Origin: Acholeplasmataceae bacterium
GTDB taxonomy: Bacteria > Bacillota_I > Bacilli_A > ML615J-28 > CAG-698
DNA: 64,000 nt
Direction of reading: 5' to 3'
NCBI GenBank assembly: GCA_012841865.1
Contig: DUTX01000063.1
Coordinates: 1 to 64,000, forward strand
A model generated the notes under the pieces. That model was given only the letters and a program-made list of their open reading frames with translations, had not been told where the DNA came from and made no database searches. The number at the start of each line of letters is the position of its first letter. Positions within the stretch are counted from its first letter, which is position 1. The position numbers and the translations under genes were made by a program. This document shows, piece by piece, positions 9,365 through 18,431 of the stretch.

Positions 9365-11225
9365 AATCATAATATTCGGAATTATTTCTAAAATAGGAAG
9401 GAGTCATTCCGGTTGCCTTTTTGAAAACTTTTGTAAAGTAATTCAAATCTGCAAATCCACAAAGATTTCCGACTTCATAGATTCTAAGATTTGTGGTCAA
9501 CAATAAATGTTTGGCTTTAGCAACCCTTACCATATTCAGGTAATTTACAAAATTGATTCCGATTTTTTGTTTGAATAGCCGGCAAAGATAACCCGAAGAA
9601 ATTAAAAATTCATCCGCAACGCTTTCAAGCGTTAACAGTTTTGCATAATTTCCTTCAATATATCTGATGATTCTGTCAATCAGATAATTTTTTAATTCAC
9701 TTTGACTTTGGCTTCGTCCGAGTTTAACGGGTAGTTTGCCTTCAGCTTTTTCACCTTTTAAGACAGCAAGTAAAGATTTAACCGAAAGGCGTGTGTATTC
9801 GTAAATGCAGATATGGCATTCCGGTAAACCTTGGCCGAGGACGTCATAAGGAGTTCTTAGTGAAATCAGCATCACTTTTGCTTTGGTTTGAATAAGATTG
9901 GTATAAAGTACTTTTTGAACTAAGGTTAAATGCGAATCCGATAAAGCAAGAACAACTTTTTTTCCTTTGACAAACTCTTGAACTTCATTGACATTGAAGT
10001 TTTTATTATCTATCGAAAGATAAGGAATCTTGAATTCTTTGCCTAAGATTTTCGCAATATCCAAATCTTCTACATTTTTGTCTTCCGCTATTGAACTAAC
10101 ATAATTGGTGACACCGACTATGACTGTTTCATCGTCAATCGGAAACGGAGTTCCGGAAGCAATGGTAATGCTTGCTAAGCTTGCCGCTTCCGCAAGCTCC
10201 CGATTCTTTTCAAAGTCAATTTCGGCAGTTGCTTCCATGCAATATTTTTCTTTGTATTTTAAGATTCTTGCGACTGCTTCATCGACATGTTTTAAGAATC
10301 CCGGATCGGATTTTGCGGCTTCGAGGAGAGAATTCCGAACGATGAGTTGGCGGCCGAAAGAATGACTGATTGTCAAGATGTCACAACTTGCTTGAACAGC
10401 AAAAATTACTGCCCCACCCAAGGAGTAAGCTCGGGTTAAGGCATCCATTTCCAAACAATCAGAAATAACTAAGCCCTTAAACCCAATTTCTTTTCTAAGG
10501 AGATCAAAGATTATTTTTTTAGAAATTGAAGCCGGAAAACGGTCGTCAAGTTTGCGATAAAGAATATGAGCGGTCATAATCGCATCCGGTAAATATGAGC
10601 CTGTGTAAGGCAAGAGTTCGAGCGTTCTTAGATCTTTTAGCGATGCATCGATACAGGGAAGGTCGAGGTGCGAGTCGATATGGACATCTCCGTGCCCGAT
10701 GAAGTGTTTATAACAGGATAGAACGCCTTCCTCCTGAATCGCTTTGCTCATTTGGCCGGCAAGTTGTCCTACCAAATGGGGGTCATCGCTAAATGAGCGA
10801 ATCCCGATAATCGGGTTCATCGGATTGGTATTAACATCCGCTACCGGAGCAAGGACACAATTGACACCAAGGTTTTTCAGTTCTCTTCCGATAATTTTCC
10901 CGATTTCGGAAGCGACTTTCGGACGGGAGAATGAGGCAGCTCCGATTGCCATATGACCGGGAACGCTTGTAACGCCATTATAAACGCGTCTGATGCTACC
11001 CCCCTCCTGGTCAACGGAAATTATTGCCGGCACCCCGTTATATTTTAAAGCCGCTTCCTGAATATCCGCAGTTAGTTTTTTGAGGTGTTCTGCGGATTTT
11101 ATATTACGAGAAAAGAGAATGATGTTACCGTAATGGTATTTTTTTATAAGCTCAATGATATCCTTTGTTTGTGTGCTTTGCCATCCGACCATCAGCAACT
11201 GGCCGATTTTTTGTTCTAGTGTCAT
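9363..11225 (-). CDS. GH3 beta-N-acetylhexosaminidase fused to an AraC-type DNA-binding domain
   Basis: 620 residues in one uninterrupted frame. Residues 1-330 are a GH3 domain of NagZ type: SVDQEGGSIRR (70-80), KHFIGHGDV with D184-S-H186 (NagZ acid/base loop), and the nucleophile Asp256 in ISDCLEM. Residues 340-500 look like a GH3 C-terminal alpha/beta sandwich. Residues 515-615 are a two-HTH AraC/XylS domain (LTLESVADEF, GYLCRLFKQ, GFADLNYFTKVFKKATGMTPSYF). No signal peptide, so cytoplasmic. It is the last gene of the importer operon. The protein probably cleaves, or only senses, imported N-acetylhexosamine sugars and controls the operon (inference). Confidence 0.9.
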   Translation of the reverse strand: MTLEQKIGQLLMVGWQSTQTKDIIELIKKYHYGNIILFSRNIKSAEHLKKLTADIQEAALKYNGVPAIISVDQEGGSIRRVYNGVTSVPGHMAIGAASFSRPKVASEIGKIIGRELKNLGVNCVLAPVADVNTNPMNPIIGIRSFSDDPHLVGQLAGQMSKAIQEEGVLSCYKHFIGHGDVHIDSHLDLPCIDASLKDLRTLELLPYTGSYLPDAIMTAHILYRKLDDRFPASISKKIIFDLLRKEIGFKGLVISDCLEMDALTRAYSLGGAVIFAVQASCDILTISHSFGRQLIVRNSLLEAAKSDPGFLKHVDEAVARILKYKEKYCMEATAEIDFEKNRELAEAASLASITIASGTPFPIDDETVIVGVTNYVSSIAEDKNVEDLDIAKILGKEFKIPYLSIDNKNFNVNEVQEFVKGKKVVLALSDSHLTLVQKVLYTNLIQTKAKVMLISLRTPYDVLGQGLPECHICIYEYTRLSVKSLLAVLKGEKAEGKLPVKLGRSQSQSELKNYLIDRIIRYIEGNYAKLLTLESVADEFLISSGYLCRLFKQKIGINFVNYLNMVRVAKAKHLLLTTNLRIYEVGNLCGFADLNYFTKVFKKATGMTPSYFRNNSEYYD

Positions 11226-11229
11226 AAGA

Positions 11230-12072
11230 TCATCCTTTCACAGCACCAGCGGTTAAGCCTTTGATTATATTCTTCTGGAGGAAAAAGTAAACAATGATAA
11301 CAGGAATTGCGATTACGGCAACGGAAGCAACCATCAGTCCGTAATCGGTCCCACCTTCTTTGGAGCTGATTTCCTTCAGCAGCGCGCTGACTGGCATCTT
11401 TTCTTCATCGGTAAGAATCAACATTTGTAAGAACAGGTCATTATAAGACCAAAGGAATACAAAGATTGCTGCGGAAGAGAAAGCAGATTTCGACATCGGC
11501 AGAATCAGATGCCAGAGAATCTGAAAAACATTGGCGCCGTCCAGATAGGCTGACTCTTCCACCTCAACGGGAATATTTTGGATAAATCCGGTAATCAGAA
11601 TTGTTGCAAAAGCAAGATTTCCTGCAACTTGCGGTAATATTACGCCAAAATGTTTTCCGTTTAGCCCCAGATTATAAAGCAGTTTTTGCAAGGGAAAAAT
11701 TATTGAAAAGATTGGAAACATCATGCAGGCAACAATCATACCGTAAATAATTTTTTTAGCTTTAAATTCATAACGCGCCAAGGCAAAGGAACTAAAAGCT
11801 GTTATGAAGATTACTAAGATAACTACCGAACCGGAAATTAAGAAACTGTTCAGATAAGCACGAAGGATATTATAACGCCCATAGAGAGCGGCTTTGTAAT
11901 TATCAAACGTGAAGGTCGTAAGCGGAATACTGAAGGAATCGACAAGGATTATGTTTTTTTCTTTAAAACTATTCAACAATACCCAAATGAAAGGATAGAG
12001 TGTAAATAAAGACCAAAAACTTAAGACAAAATATATTAAGACTTTTCCAAAAGTAATTCTTTTTTTGTTCAT
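11230..12072 (-). CDS. Carbohydrate ABC transporter permease, MalG type
   Basis: 280 residues with six transmembrane segments. The EAA loop near residue 185 (EESAYLDGANVFQILWHLILPMSK) contacts the ATPase. It forms the channel with the MalF-type subunit encoded 9 bp upstream. The family imports oligosaccharides. The next gene, 4 bp downstream, is the GH3-AraC fusion, which suggests an amino-sugar substrate. No ATP-binding subunit is in this operon, so a shared MsmK-type ATPase elsewhere is likely. Confidence 0.93.
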   Translation of the reverse strand: MNKKRITFGKVLIYFVLSFWSLFTLYPFIWVLLNSFKEKNIILVDSFSIPLTTFTFDNYKAALYGRYNILRAYLNSFLISGSVVILVIFITAFSSFALARYEFKAKKIIYGMIVACMMFPIFSIIFPLQKLLYNLGLNGKHFGVILPQVAGNLAFATILITGFIQNIPVEVEESAYLDGANVFQILWHLILPMSKSAFSSAAIFVFLWSYNDLFLQMLILTDEEKMPVSALLKEISSKEGGTDYGLMVASVAVIAIPVIIVYFFLQKNIIKGLTAGAVKG

Positions 12073-12081
12073 ACACCCTCC

Positions 12082-12960
12082 TTATAAATCCTTGTTTTGT
12101 TTAAAAATGGAGTTTGAGATGAAACTTAAAATGACACCCGCTAGCGCGATAAAAACCGCAAAAGCTGCAGCATACCCGCCCGCATTGCTTTGGAAGGCAA
12201 CCTCGTACATATAAGTCCCGAGAAAATGCATTTTTCCGCTTGGATATCCCATCGGATCAATGATATGTGGTAAGTCGAACACTTTCAAAGTTCCGGTGAT
12301 GGCTAGAACAACTACGCTTCTTGTGACGTTCTGTAGCATTGGCAGTTGAATATAGAAAACCTTTTGGAAAGCATTCCCGCCATCGATTTCCGCAGCTTCC
12401 AGTAAGTCTTCTGGAATACTGGCTAGTCCCGTCAGAAAGATTACAAAATAAAAACCGATGTATTGCCAGATTACTGGCATAACAATTAATGAATAAAGTC
12501 GTGGCAGAATACTTGGATCCTTCCAAAAGACTTTTTCGCCTCCAAATATTTCGAGAATCTGATTAAACATTCCGTACTGATAATCATAGAAAAGATTGAA
12601 CATTAAACCGAGTGCGGTTGCGGAAACGACAATCGGCATAAAGAAAGTAACTTTATAAAATCCAGCTAGTTTTCGAATCGAGTTTACCAATAGGGCAAGA
12701 ATTAGAGCAACTCCGACCTGAAAGATTAAAACAAGACCGATTAATATTAAAGTATTAATTAACGATCTTTGAAATTTCACATCGGTAAACATTGTCAGAT
12801 AATTATCAAAACCGACATAGCGAGGATTCTTATCCAAAATGCTTTCATAATCAAAGAAACTATTATAGATATTAACTATAAAAGGATAAAAAAGAAATAT
12901 AATAAAAAATGCAAGCATCGGGGTTATGAAGAGATAGGCAATCCATTTTTTCTTGTACAT
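12082..12960 (-). CDS. Carbohydrate ABC transporter permease, MalF type
   Basis: 292 residues with six transmembrane helices. The N-terminus MYKKKWIAYLFITPMLAFF and an EAA loop (LLEAAEIDGGNAFQKVFYIQLPML) mark a sugar-importer permease of the UgpA/MalF family. It pairs with the MalG-type permease downstream. It is separated from the solute-binding protein gene by a perfect 12-bp hairpin that may lower its expression relative to that gene. Confidence 0.93.
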   Translation of the reverse strand: MYKKKWIAYLFITPMLAFFIIFLFYPFIVNIYNSFFDYESILDKNPRYVGFDNYLTMFTDVKFQRSLINTLILIGLVLIFQVGVALILALLVNSIRKLAGFYKVTFFMPIVVSATALGLMFNLFYDYQYGMFNQILEIFGGEKVFWKDPSILPRLYSLIVMPVIWQYIGFYFVIFLTGLASIPEDLLEAAEIDGGNAFQKVFYIQLPMLQNVTRSVVVLAITGTLKVFDLPHIIDPMGYPSGKMHFLGTYMYEVAFQSNAGGYAAAFAVFIALAGVILSFISNSIFKQNKDL

Positions 12961-12980
12961 AGTCCCTCCCTTAAAAAGAA

Positions 12981-13007
12981 GAGGTATTGCAGCACCTGCA
13001 ATACCTC
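12981..13007 (-). terminator. Intercistronic 12-bp hairpin (partial terminator or mRNA stabiliser)
   Basis: Perfect arms (12981-12992/12996-13007) with a 3-nt loop, followed on the minus strand by TTCTTTTT. Such hairpins between binding-protein and permease genes usually raise the binding-protein to permease ratio. Confidence 0.75.
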
Positions 13008-13012
13008 AATCT

Positions 13013-14266
13013 TTATTGTGCATCCGCAAAAATTTTTAGAGCAGCTTTGATGGCTGTTTCATTAGCAGTTAGATAGTCATTAGCAGCAGATACTAAGTGA
13101 ATGAAAGTTCCGGCTTTTGCGGCGTCGGATAAAGGCAAGGTGGCTTCTGCAGTTCTTGCCGGCATTGAGTTCATCGAAATTTGCAGATTGGTCTGATTAG
13201 CGAGTACAACTGCAGGATCGGCAGGAATACCACCGCCGGCACAGAATTTTGCTATTGATTCGGTTTTTGTCATCATTTCTACTAATTTAACGCAAAGTTC
13301 GCGTTTATTCGGATCGTTCCAAGCCTTTTTCGAGATATAGAAGCCGGAAGTAAATCCGCTTTGCATGTAGACTTTGTTCTTGCCGCCTTCATTTGTCGGA
13401 ATAGCCGGGAAAGGAACCATCTTTAATTTGCTGGCTTTTACTTTGGTTGTTTCATCAAAGTTGACAGCAAACCAAGAGCCGTCAAGAATCATTGCTGCTT
13501 TTGCATCTTTAAAGGTAGCTTCGGCCATCTGATGTTCTTGATTCCCATTTGTCGGGCCGAACCAGCCTAAATCGGCGAAATGTTTGAATTTCTTTAAAGC
13601 ATTGACCCAAGCATCTTCATGGTCTTCAATTGAATCCTTGATATTTGTAAAGGCATCAGGACCCAATGTACCTAGGACAAGATGTTCAATCCAGTAATGA
13701 GGAACATCGGTTGCGCCGAGTGCAAAAGGAATAATGTCCTTAGCAATCAGTTTTTCCGCAATATCATGGTAATCTTGCCATGTCCAAACATCTTTTTCCA
13801 GATAGCTTGCTAAATCGCCCGTAAAGAGCTCCGTATTCACAAATACCCCTTCAACAAATCCTTTTAGAGTCACAGCGTAAGGATCAATGACACTATCGGA
13901 AATGTTCTTTGCATAATCGGGATATTCTTTTCTGATATCCGCGATAGAAACGACTAACTTATTATCCACCAGGGGTTTTGCTGTAGCCCCGGTAAAGTAG
14001 AAGAGGACGTCGGGATCGTTTCCGGCATAAAAGGCTGAAATTACAGAAGTTTTCCAAAGTTCATCGGAAGTGGCGGAACTGTCGTTGATTTTCACATTAT
14101 ATTCTTCTTCAAACTCTGCAATTAAAGCTTCATAAATTTCCGCATGCGGGTCGGTTCCGCCGAACATGCTGATAGTTTTCAACTCAACACGATCATCCTT
14201 TTCACAACTGACTAATAAAAATCCCAAGAGAACAAAAAACAAAACAGAAAAGATTCTCTTATACAT
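13013..14266 (-). CDS. ABC transporter sugar-binding lipoprotein
   Basis: 417 residues. I placed the start at 14266, eight bases after GGGAGG. A signal peptide ends in a LLVSC lipobox (Cys about 21). The mature part has the extracellular solute-binding protein family 1 pattern (LFTGDLASYLEKDVWTWQDY, AMILDGSWFAV, SGFTSGFYISKKA). It captures the sugar outside and delivers it to the two permeases. It is the first gene of the operon, directly behind the promoter at 14298-14326. Confidence 0.93.
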   Translation of the reverse strand: MYKRIFSVLFFVLLGFLLVSCEKDDRVELKTISMFGGTDPHAEIYEALIAEFEEEYNVKINDSSATSDELWKTSVISAFYAGNDPDVLFYFTGATAKPLVDNKLVVSIADIRKEYPDYAKNISDSVIDPYAVTLKGFVEGVFVNTELFTGDLASYLEKDVWTWQDYHDIAEKLIAKDIIPFALGATDVPHYWIEHLVLGTLGPDAFTNIKDSIEDHEDAWVNALKKFKHFADLGWFGPTNGNQEHQMAEATFKDAKAAMILDGSWFAVNFDETTKVKASKLKMVPFPAIPTNEGGKNKVYMQSGFTSGFYISKKAWNDPNKRELCVKLVEMMTKTESIAKFCAGGGIPADPAVVLANQTNLQISMNSMPARTAEATLPLSDAAKAGTFIHLVSAANDYLTANETAIKAALKIFADAQ

Positions 14267-14297
14267 ATGTACCTCCCTCTGGATATTATCCAACCTA

Positions 14298-14404
14298 AGT
14301 ATAGCACGGAAAAATAGCCAGAACAACGTACTAAATTTGATATTTATAGTAAAAAATTAACCAATGTAAGCGTTTTTGTGGTAATAAACAAGATTTTTGC
14401 TTAC
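14298..14404 (-). promoter_or_regulatory. Promoter of the sugar importer operon with upstream inverted repeat
   Basis: -35 TTGTTC at 14321-14326, 17-bp spacer, -10 TATACT at 14298-14303 (minus strand). Upstream lies an inverted pair GTAAGC/GCTTAC (14366-14371/14399-14404) with A/T-rich inner flanks. Its nearer arm is about 40 bp before the -35 box, a reasonable place for an AraC-family activator site. Binding by the GH3-AraC protein is inference. Confidence 0.55.
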
Positions 14405-14453
14405 TTATATTATATCAATTAAGGAATATTAAAACAATATTTTCCAAGTTAAA

Positions 14454-14477
14454 TAAAAAATATCGCGAGAGCGATAT
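14454..14477 (-). terminator. Terminator of the SRPBCC gene
   Basis: Stem ATATCGC/GCGATAT (14460-14466/14471-14477) with a 4-nt loop. The minus-strand transcript then has six U. Confidence 0.8.
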
Positions 14478-14496
14478 ATAATTTTTTAGTAAAAAA

Positions 14497-14934
14497 TCAA
14501 TCTTTTAAACAACTTTTTACAAGATTATCTAATACATAGTCCCAGGCCTTATTAAAATATTCATAGACATCATCCCAATCATCGGGATAACCTAGGTTAG
14601 TGAGTCTGACTAATGTATTATTATCTTCAGGGATAAATTCTAAGACTACCCAAGTCTGATAACCGGATTCTCTTTTATCTTTAAATTTCGGGGGTGTATA
14701 CCAAGTAAAAGAAAACATTTAGTTCGGAAGAAAAGAAAGAACAACACAACCTTCGCTGCCACGAGCTTTAATACTTTTGTCGGTACTAAAATAGATTTCA
14801 TACTTTCCCTTTGGAGTAATTTCAATCTCATTATCAGCACTGAAAAATGAATTCAGCCCTTCCTTGGTTGTCCACTTTTTATAGAGATATTCCCTAGTTT
14901 TATTAATTAATCTTTCTTTGATAATTGCTTTCAT
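14497..14934 (-). pseudogene. SRPBCC/AHSA1-domain protein, interrupted by an in-frame TAA
   Basis: The two halves, 71 and 73 residues, are in the same frame. They are separated only by one TAA at 14719-14721, directly followed by ATG. Together they make one full-length AHSA1-like START/Bet v 1 domain: KKWTTKEGLNSFFSADNEIEI at the N-side, then LSFLPN-stop-MFSFTWYTPP, then NTLVRLTNLGYPDDWD at the C-side. In homologs the junction usually reads LSFLPNEMLSFTW, so a GAA to TAA change fits. It could be a recent pseudogene, a sequencing error, or two chains made by UAAAUG re-initiation. Confidence 0.75.
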
Positions 14935-15062
14935 ATTCCACCTTTGAATAAGTAATAACTAAAAAATTAACCGGAAAATATTGTAACAGATTTGTCGTAA
15001 TTGAAACACACAGGCTAACAATCTTTTTAACAAAAACCCAATCGAGTTATTTTCAATCAGAA

Positions 15063-15473
15063 TTAATTCTTTTGAATAAGCGATTTGTTATAAATTCTAT
15101 TGACATCGTTTTGTTGATGGATATATTTTACATAAGCTATGATAACACAAATACCTAGGGTCAGGGCACCTAAAATAAAATAACTTAAGAGGAAAAACAA
15201 AAGTGTTAAACGGTTCGGAACACCATGTTTTTCACAAAAATTCCCGCGTCTGTCAACAAGCAGTGCCTGCCAAATGACAGAATATATTCCCAAGGTAATA
15301 ATTGACAATAGGATATATCCAATTAAACCTCTGGTACGTCTTCCATCTTCTCTACAAGCTATATTTGTTTCTTTTGCGAAAGCGTGAATTAAATAAAGTT
15401 GGTAGATTCCAAGAGTAATAATTGTAAAGAGTAATACTTTCCAAAAGCCCCTATTGACTGGTAAAGTTTGCAT
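15063..15473 (-). CDS. DUF4234-type membrane protein
   Basis: 136 residues. The start at 15473 lies after a GGGGGAG site. It has about four hydrophobic segments, including a LLFTIITLGIYQLYLIHAF repeat that recurs as ILLSIITLGIYSVIWQALL. This duplicated TLGIYxxYW motif is the hallmark of DUF4234. The function is unknown. It is monocistronic. Confidence 0.75.
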   Translation of the reverse strand: MQTLPVNRGFWKVLLFTIITLGIYQLYLIHAFAKETNIACREDGRRTRGLIGYILLSIITLGIYSVIWQALLVDRRGNFCEKHGVPNRLTLLFFLLSYFILGALTLGICVIIAYVKYIHQQNDVNRIYNKSLIQKN

Positions 15474-15972
15474 AAACTCTCCCCCTTCATTATTTTTTAA
15501 AAATATTTTCCGGTTATTTACAGGTATTAATCTAAAATCCATCTCTTAATTAGCCTGTTAATAAAAGTTATTATTTACATAAATTCATTATATATTTTTA
15601 CAATCTCAAAATCAATAATTTTATTAAATTTTATCAATTACAATATCGGAAAAACCTACTGTCTTTCTTTTTGTATTTAAAAAAACATTTCATCATCGTT
15701 TAGATCATGAAATGTTTTTAGTTTAGCATTTGACTGATAGAAATTCTATCACATTAAAATGATATTTTCAGCATCAAGTGCGCCTTCTTCATAACAAACA
15801 ACGGCTTCATCAATTAACCCATTTCCGGATTAAAAATTAATTATTTACATTCTCCCCTTAGTAAAATTAGCTTTATTATACCACCTATTAAAAATAGTCA
15901 AGGGATATCTTATTCTTAATTATTTTAATGTTATTCAAACTTGTAAGGCATCATAAATCAAACTTTTATAGT
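15474..15972. other. Intergenic stretch with terminator hairpin and a possible gene remnant
   Basis: Holds a 13-bp hairpin (15681-15693/15707-15719) ending in a T-run on either strand, and a perfect palindrome GATAGAA/TTCTATC at 15736-15750. On the minus strand at 15749-15829 there is a 26-residue coding-like fragment (GLIDEAVVCYEEGALDAEN) that begins after a stop and has no start. It may be the tail of a lost gene. Nothing else recognised. Confidence 0.5.
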
Positions 15973-16872
15973 TCATAATATTTTTGATAAGAACTCCTTT
16001 GTCCTTTCATTTTTCGGATGATTAAAAACTTCGTTTGGATTACCTTCTTCTAAAATTTTACCATCATCCATAAAAATGATGCGATTAGCAAATTCCCTTG
16101 CAAAGCCCATTTCATGAGTCACAACGACCATCGTCATACCAAAGGTTGCTAATTCCTTCATTAATTCTAAAACTTCCCCAACCATCTCCGGATCTAAAGC
16201 ACTTGTTGGTTCATCAAATAACATGACATCAGGATTCATACATAAGCTGCGAATAATCGCGATTCTTTGTTTCTCGCCACCGGATAGCTTATTTGGATAT
16301 TCATCTTTCTTTTCAAATAAGCCGATTCTCATTAATAATTCACTAGCTTTGCTTAGGGCTTGTTCTTTAGTCATTAACTTTAATTCTGTTGGTGCCAGGA
16401 TCAAATTTTCCATCACCGTTAAATTATTAAAAAGATTGAAATGTTGAAAACACATACCTATTTTTTGGCGTGCCTGATCAATACTTAAACTATATTTTTG
16501 ACGGTAAGTATGTATTGTTTTTTTAAATTCTTTGCCTTCTCTTCTAGGATTTAATAATTTTTCCTTTTTTATTAACTCGATTAAATCCTCTTTGTTTAAA
16601 TTGCTGTTTAATAGCATCTTCTTAAAAGTGTTTGAACTTTTTATCAGTTCGTTATGCAGATAGGGATCAATTTCCGTTAATAAGGAATTACCAAACCAGA
16701 CCTCACCAGAAGAAGGAATTTCTAATTGGTTAATACAACGAAGTAAGGTCGATTTTCCTGATCCTGAGGAACCAATGATTACTACTTTTTCACCTTGATT
16801 TATCTTTAAATTAATCCCATTTAATATATCTTTATTGCCAAATTTCTTATATAAGTTATTAATTTTTATCAC
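15973..16872 (-). CDS. Polar amino-acid ABC transporter ATP-binding protein with an insertion
   Basis: 299 residues, about 55-60 longer than the usual 240. Walker A GSSGSGKS is at 34-41, Q-loop Gln143, signature LSGGEKQR 196-203, Walker B VMLFDEP 216-222, H-loop His253. The extra Lys-rich helical segment lies at about 66-134, between Walker A and the Q-loop. It powers import with the permease (overlap 14 bp) and binding protein upstream. The T-box before the operon points to arginine or another polar amino acid. Confidence 0.93.
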   Translation of the reverse strand: MIKINNLYKKFGNKDILNGINLKINQGEKVVIIGSSGSGKSTLLRCINQLEIPSSGEVWFGNSLLTEIDPYLHNELIKSSNTFKKMLLNSNLNKEDLIELIKKEKLLNPRREGKEFKKTIHTYRQKYSLSIDQARQKIGMCFQHFNLFNNLTVMENLILAPTELKLMTKEQALSKASELLMRIGLFEKKDEYPNKLSGGEKQRIAIIRSLCMNPDVMLFDEPTSALDPEMVGEVLELMKELATFGMTMVVVTHEMGFAREFANRIIFMDDGKILEEGNPNEVFNHPKNERTKEFLSKIL

Positions 16873-17563
16873 TTACACGCAACCTGCTTTCGGTAATTTT
16901 AATAATTAAGGTAATCGTATAAACAATTGTTAAATATAACAAGGCTGCTAAAATCGCAGGAGCTAAATAATTAGCAATTGTTTTATTGATTGTAGAAGTA
17001 GCTTGATTTAAATCAAAAGTTAAAGTTCCAACTGTAGAACCAACCATTGAAACAATAGCAGTTTCCTTAACTAAAGCAATCAATTCATTACCAATCGCCG
17101 GAATCACATTTTTTATCGCCTGTGGTAAAACAATTTTAAACATTGTCTTAACCTTAGATAGACCTAAACTTCTACCAGCTTCCATTTGTCCTTTATCTAC
17201 CGATAAAATTCCCGCTCGGATATTTTCTGAAACATAAGCTCCCGAATTAATTCCAAAAGTTAAAATTACTGCTGTAATTTTTAAACCTGGGATAGCTAAG
17301 ATTGCAAATACCATAATAAATAATTGTAGGGTAATTGGTGTACCGCGAATCACTGTAGTATAAAGATTACAGATAAGCGCTAGGGGCTTTAATTTAGGAT
17401 TATCAATTGCAAAGATTTTAATAATAGCTACTACAGAACCTATTACTAGTCCTATTAAAGCAGCAATAAAAGCGGTTGTTAGAGTATTTTTAAAACCTTC
17501 AAAAAGATAATTCCTTAATTCGCTGGTTGTGATTATTTCAATAATATCGTTTAAAAGCTTCAT
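16859..17563 (-). CDS. Polar amino-acid ABC transporter permease
   Basis: 234 residues of the HisM/GlnP type with five to six helices. The family motif [30 protein letters not shown] is seen around residues 140-170 (begins [18 protein letters not shown]). It forms a homodimeric channel for the substrate delivered by the binding protein encoded 13 bp upstream. It overlaps the ATPase gene by 14 bp, which indicates coupled translation. Confidence 0.95.
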   Translation of the reverse strand: MKLLNDIIEIITTSELRNYLFEGFKNTLTTAFIAALIGLVIGSVVAIIKIFAIDNPKLKPLALICNLYTTVIRGTPITLQLFIMVFAILAIPGLKITAVILTFGINSGAYVSENIRAGILSVDKGQMEAGRSLGLSKVKTMFKIVLPQAIKNVIPAIGNELIALVKETAIVSMVGSTVGTLTFDLNQATSTINKTIANYLAPAILAALLYLTIVYTITLIIKITESRLRVSDKN

Positions 17564-17576
17564 TCAAACGCCTCAA

Positions 17577-18395
17577 TTATAAACCTAAGTGTTTATTAAT
17601 TAATGCTTGGATACCGTTAATACCATTTTCTTCTTCATTTAATAATTCATCTAAAACTTCATTTATCGCATTTAATAAAGCAGTATGACCTTTGGTTACA
17701 CAGATAGCATATTCATCAAAAGCCAATTGGTCTTCCTCGCCTTTATAATATAAAGGCAAGCAATTTAAATTCGCCTTTCCTTGAACTAATTTTTTTGCCG
17801 GCAATTCATCGATAATTACATAATCGCTATTTAGACCAATGTCGCTAACTGCAGTATCAAGCGAAGAAAAGTAATTAACTTTATTCCCTTCAAGGATTCC
17901 GCCTTCTTTAACTTCATCGCTCAAAAATAAATCGGCAGTTGTTCCTGTTTGAACACCAATTCCTTTATCAGATTTTAAACTTGACCAATAAATGCCAAAA
18001 TTACCATCACTCATCAAATGTTTTAAATTGCTTTCATTTTTAACTTCATAAATTACATATAAGTTAGCTTGATAGTAAACTTTAGAAAAATCTACTTTAC
18101 TCAATCTTTCTGGCGTAACAGATAATCCTGCAGCACCGATATTGGCAAGTTTACCTGCGGCTACTGTATCTACAATTACATCAAAGTTTACATTTTCAAA
18201 TTTAATTTTTTTACCTAATTTTACGCCAACTTTATTCATAATATCTATATCAACCCCAACAATCTTACCATCAGAAATATATTCAAATGGAGCGAATCCG
18301 GCTTCAGTATAAACAATAAGCGTATCGCTTGTCTTACATGAAGTCGTTCCTAATAAACAGAAAACTGCAACTATTAATTTAATTAATTTTTTCAT
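17577..18395 (-). CDS. Amino-acid ABC transporter substrate-binding lipoprotein
   Basis: 272 residues. The signal peptide ends at a GTTSC lipobox-like site (Cys20). The mature part is a family 3 solute-binding protein: YTEAGFAPFEYISDGKIVGVDIDI, then LSVTPERLSKVDFSKVYY, then VQTGTTADL. This family binds polar amino acids. It is first in the operon, 36 bases after the T-box terminator. The specifier codon of that T-box looks like CGC (Arg), so arginine is the best guess. Confidence 0.93.
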   Translation of the reverse strand: MKKLIKLIVAVFCLLGTTSCKTSDTLIVYTEAGFAPFEYISDGKIVGVDIDIMNKVGVKLGKKIKFENVNFDVIVDTVAAGKLANIGAAGLSVTPERLSKVDFSKVYYQANLYVIYEVKNESNLKHLMSDGNFGIYWSSLKSDKGIGVQTGTTADLFLSDEVKEGGILEGNKVNYFSSLDTAVSDIGLNSDYVIIDELPAKKLVQGKANLNCLPLYYKGEEDQLAFDEYAICVTKGHTALLNAINEVLDELLNEEENGINGIQALINKHLGL

Positions 18396-18431
18396 AACAA
18401 ATAACCTCTTTCTTTCTGCCTAGGAAGCAAT

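Noticed and set aside
9363-11225. The GH3-AraC fusion as an assembly artefact or missed frameshift
   Set aside because: The frame is continuous with a plausible linker, and a single start and terminator frame the gene. No duplicated or conflicting sequence is visible at the join.
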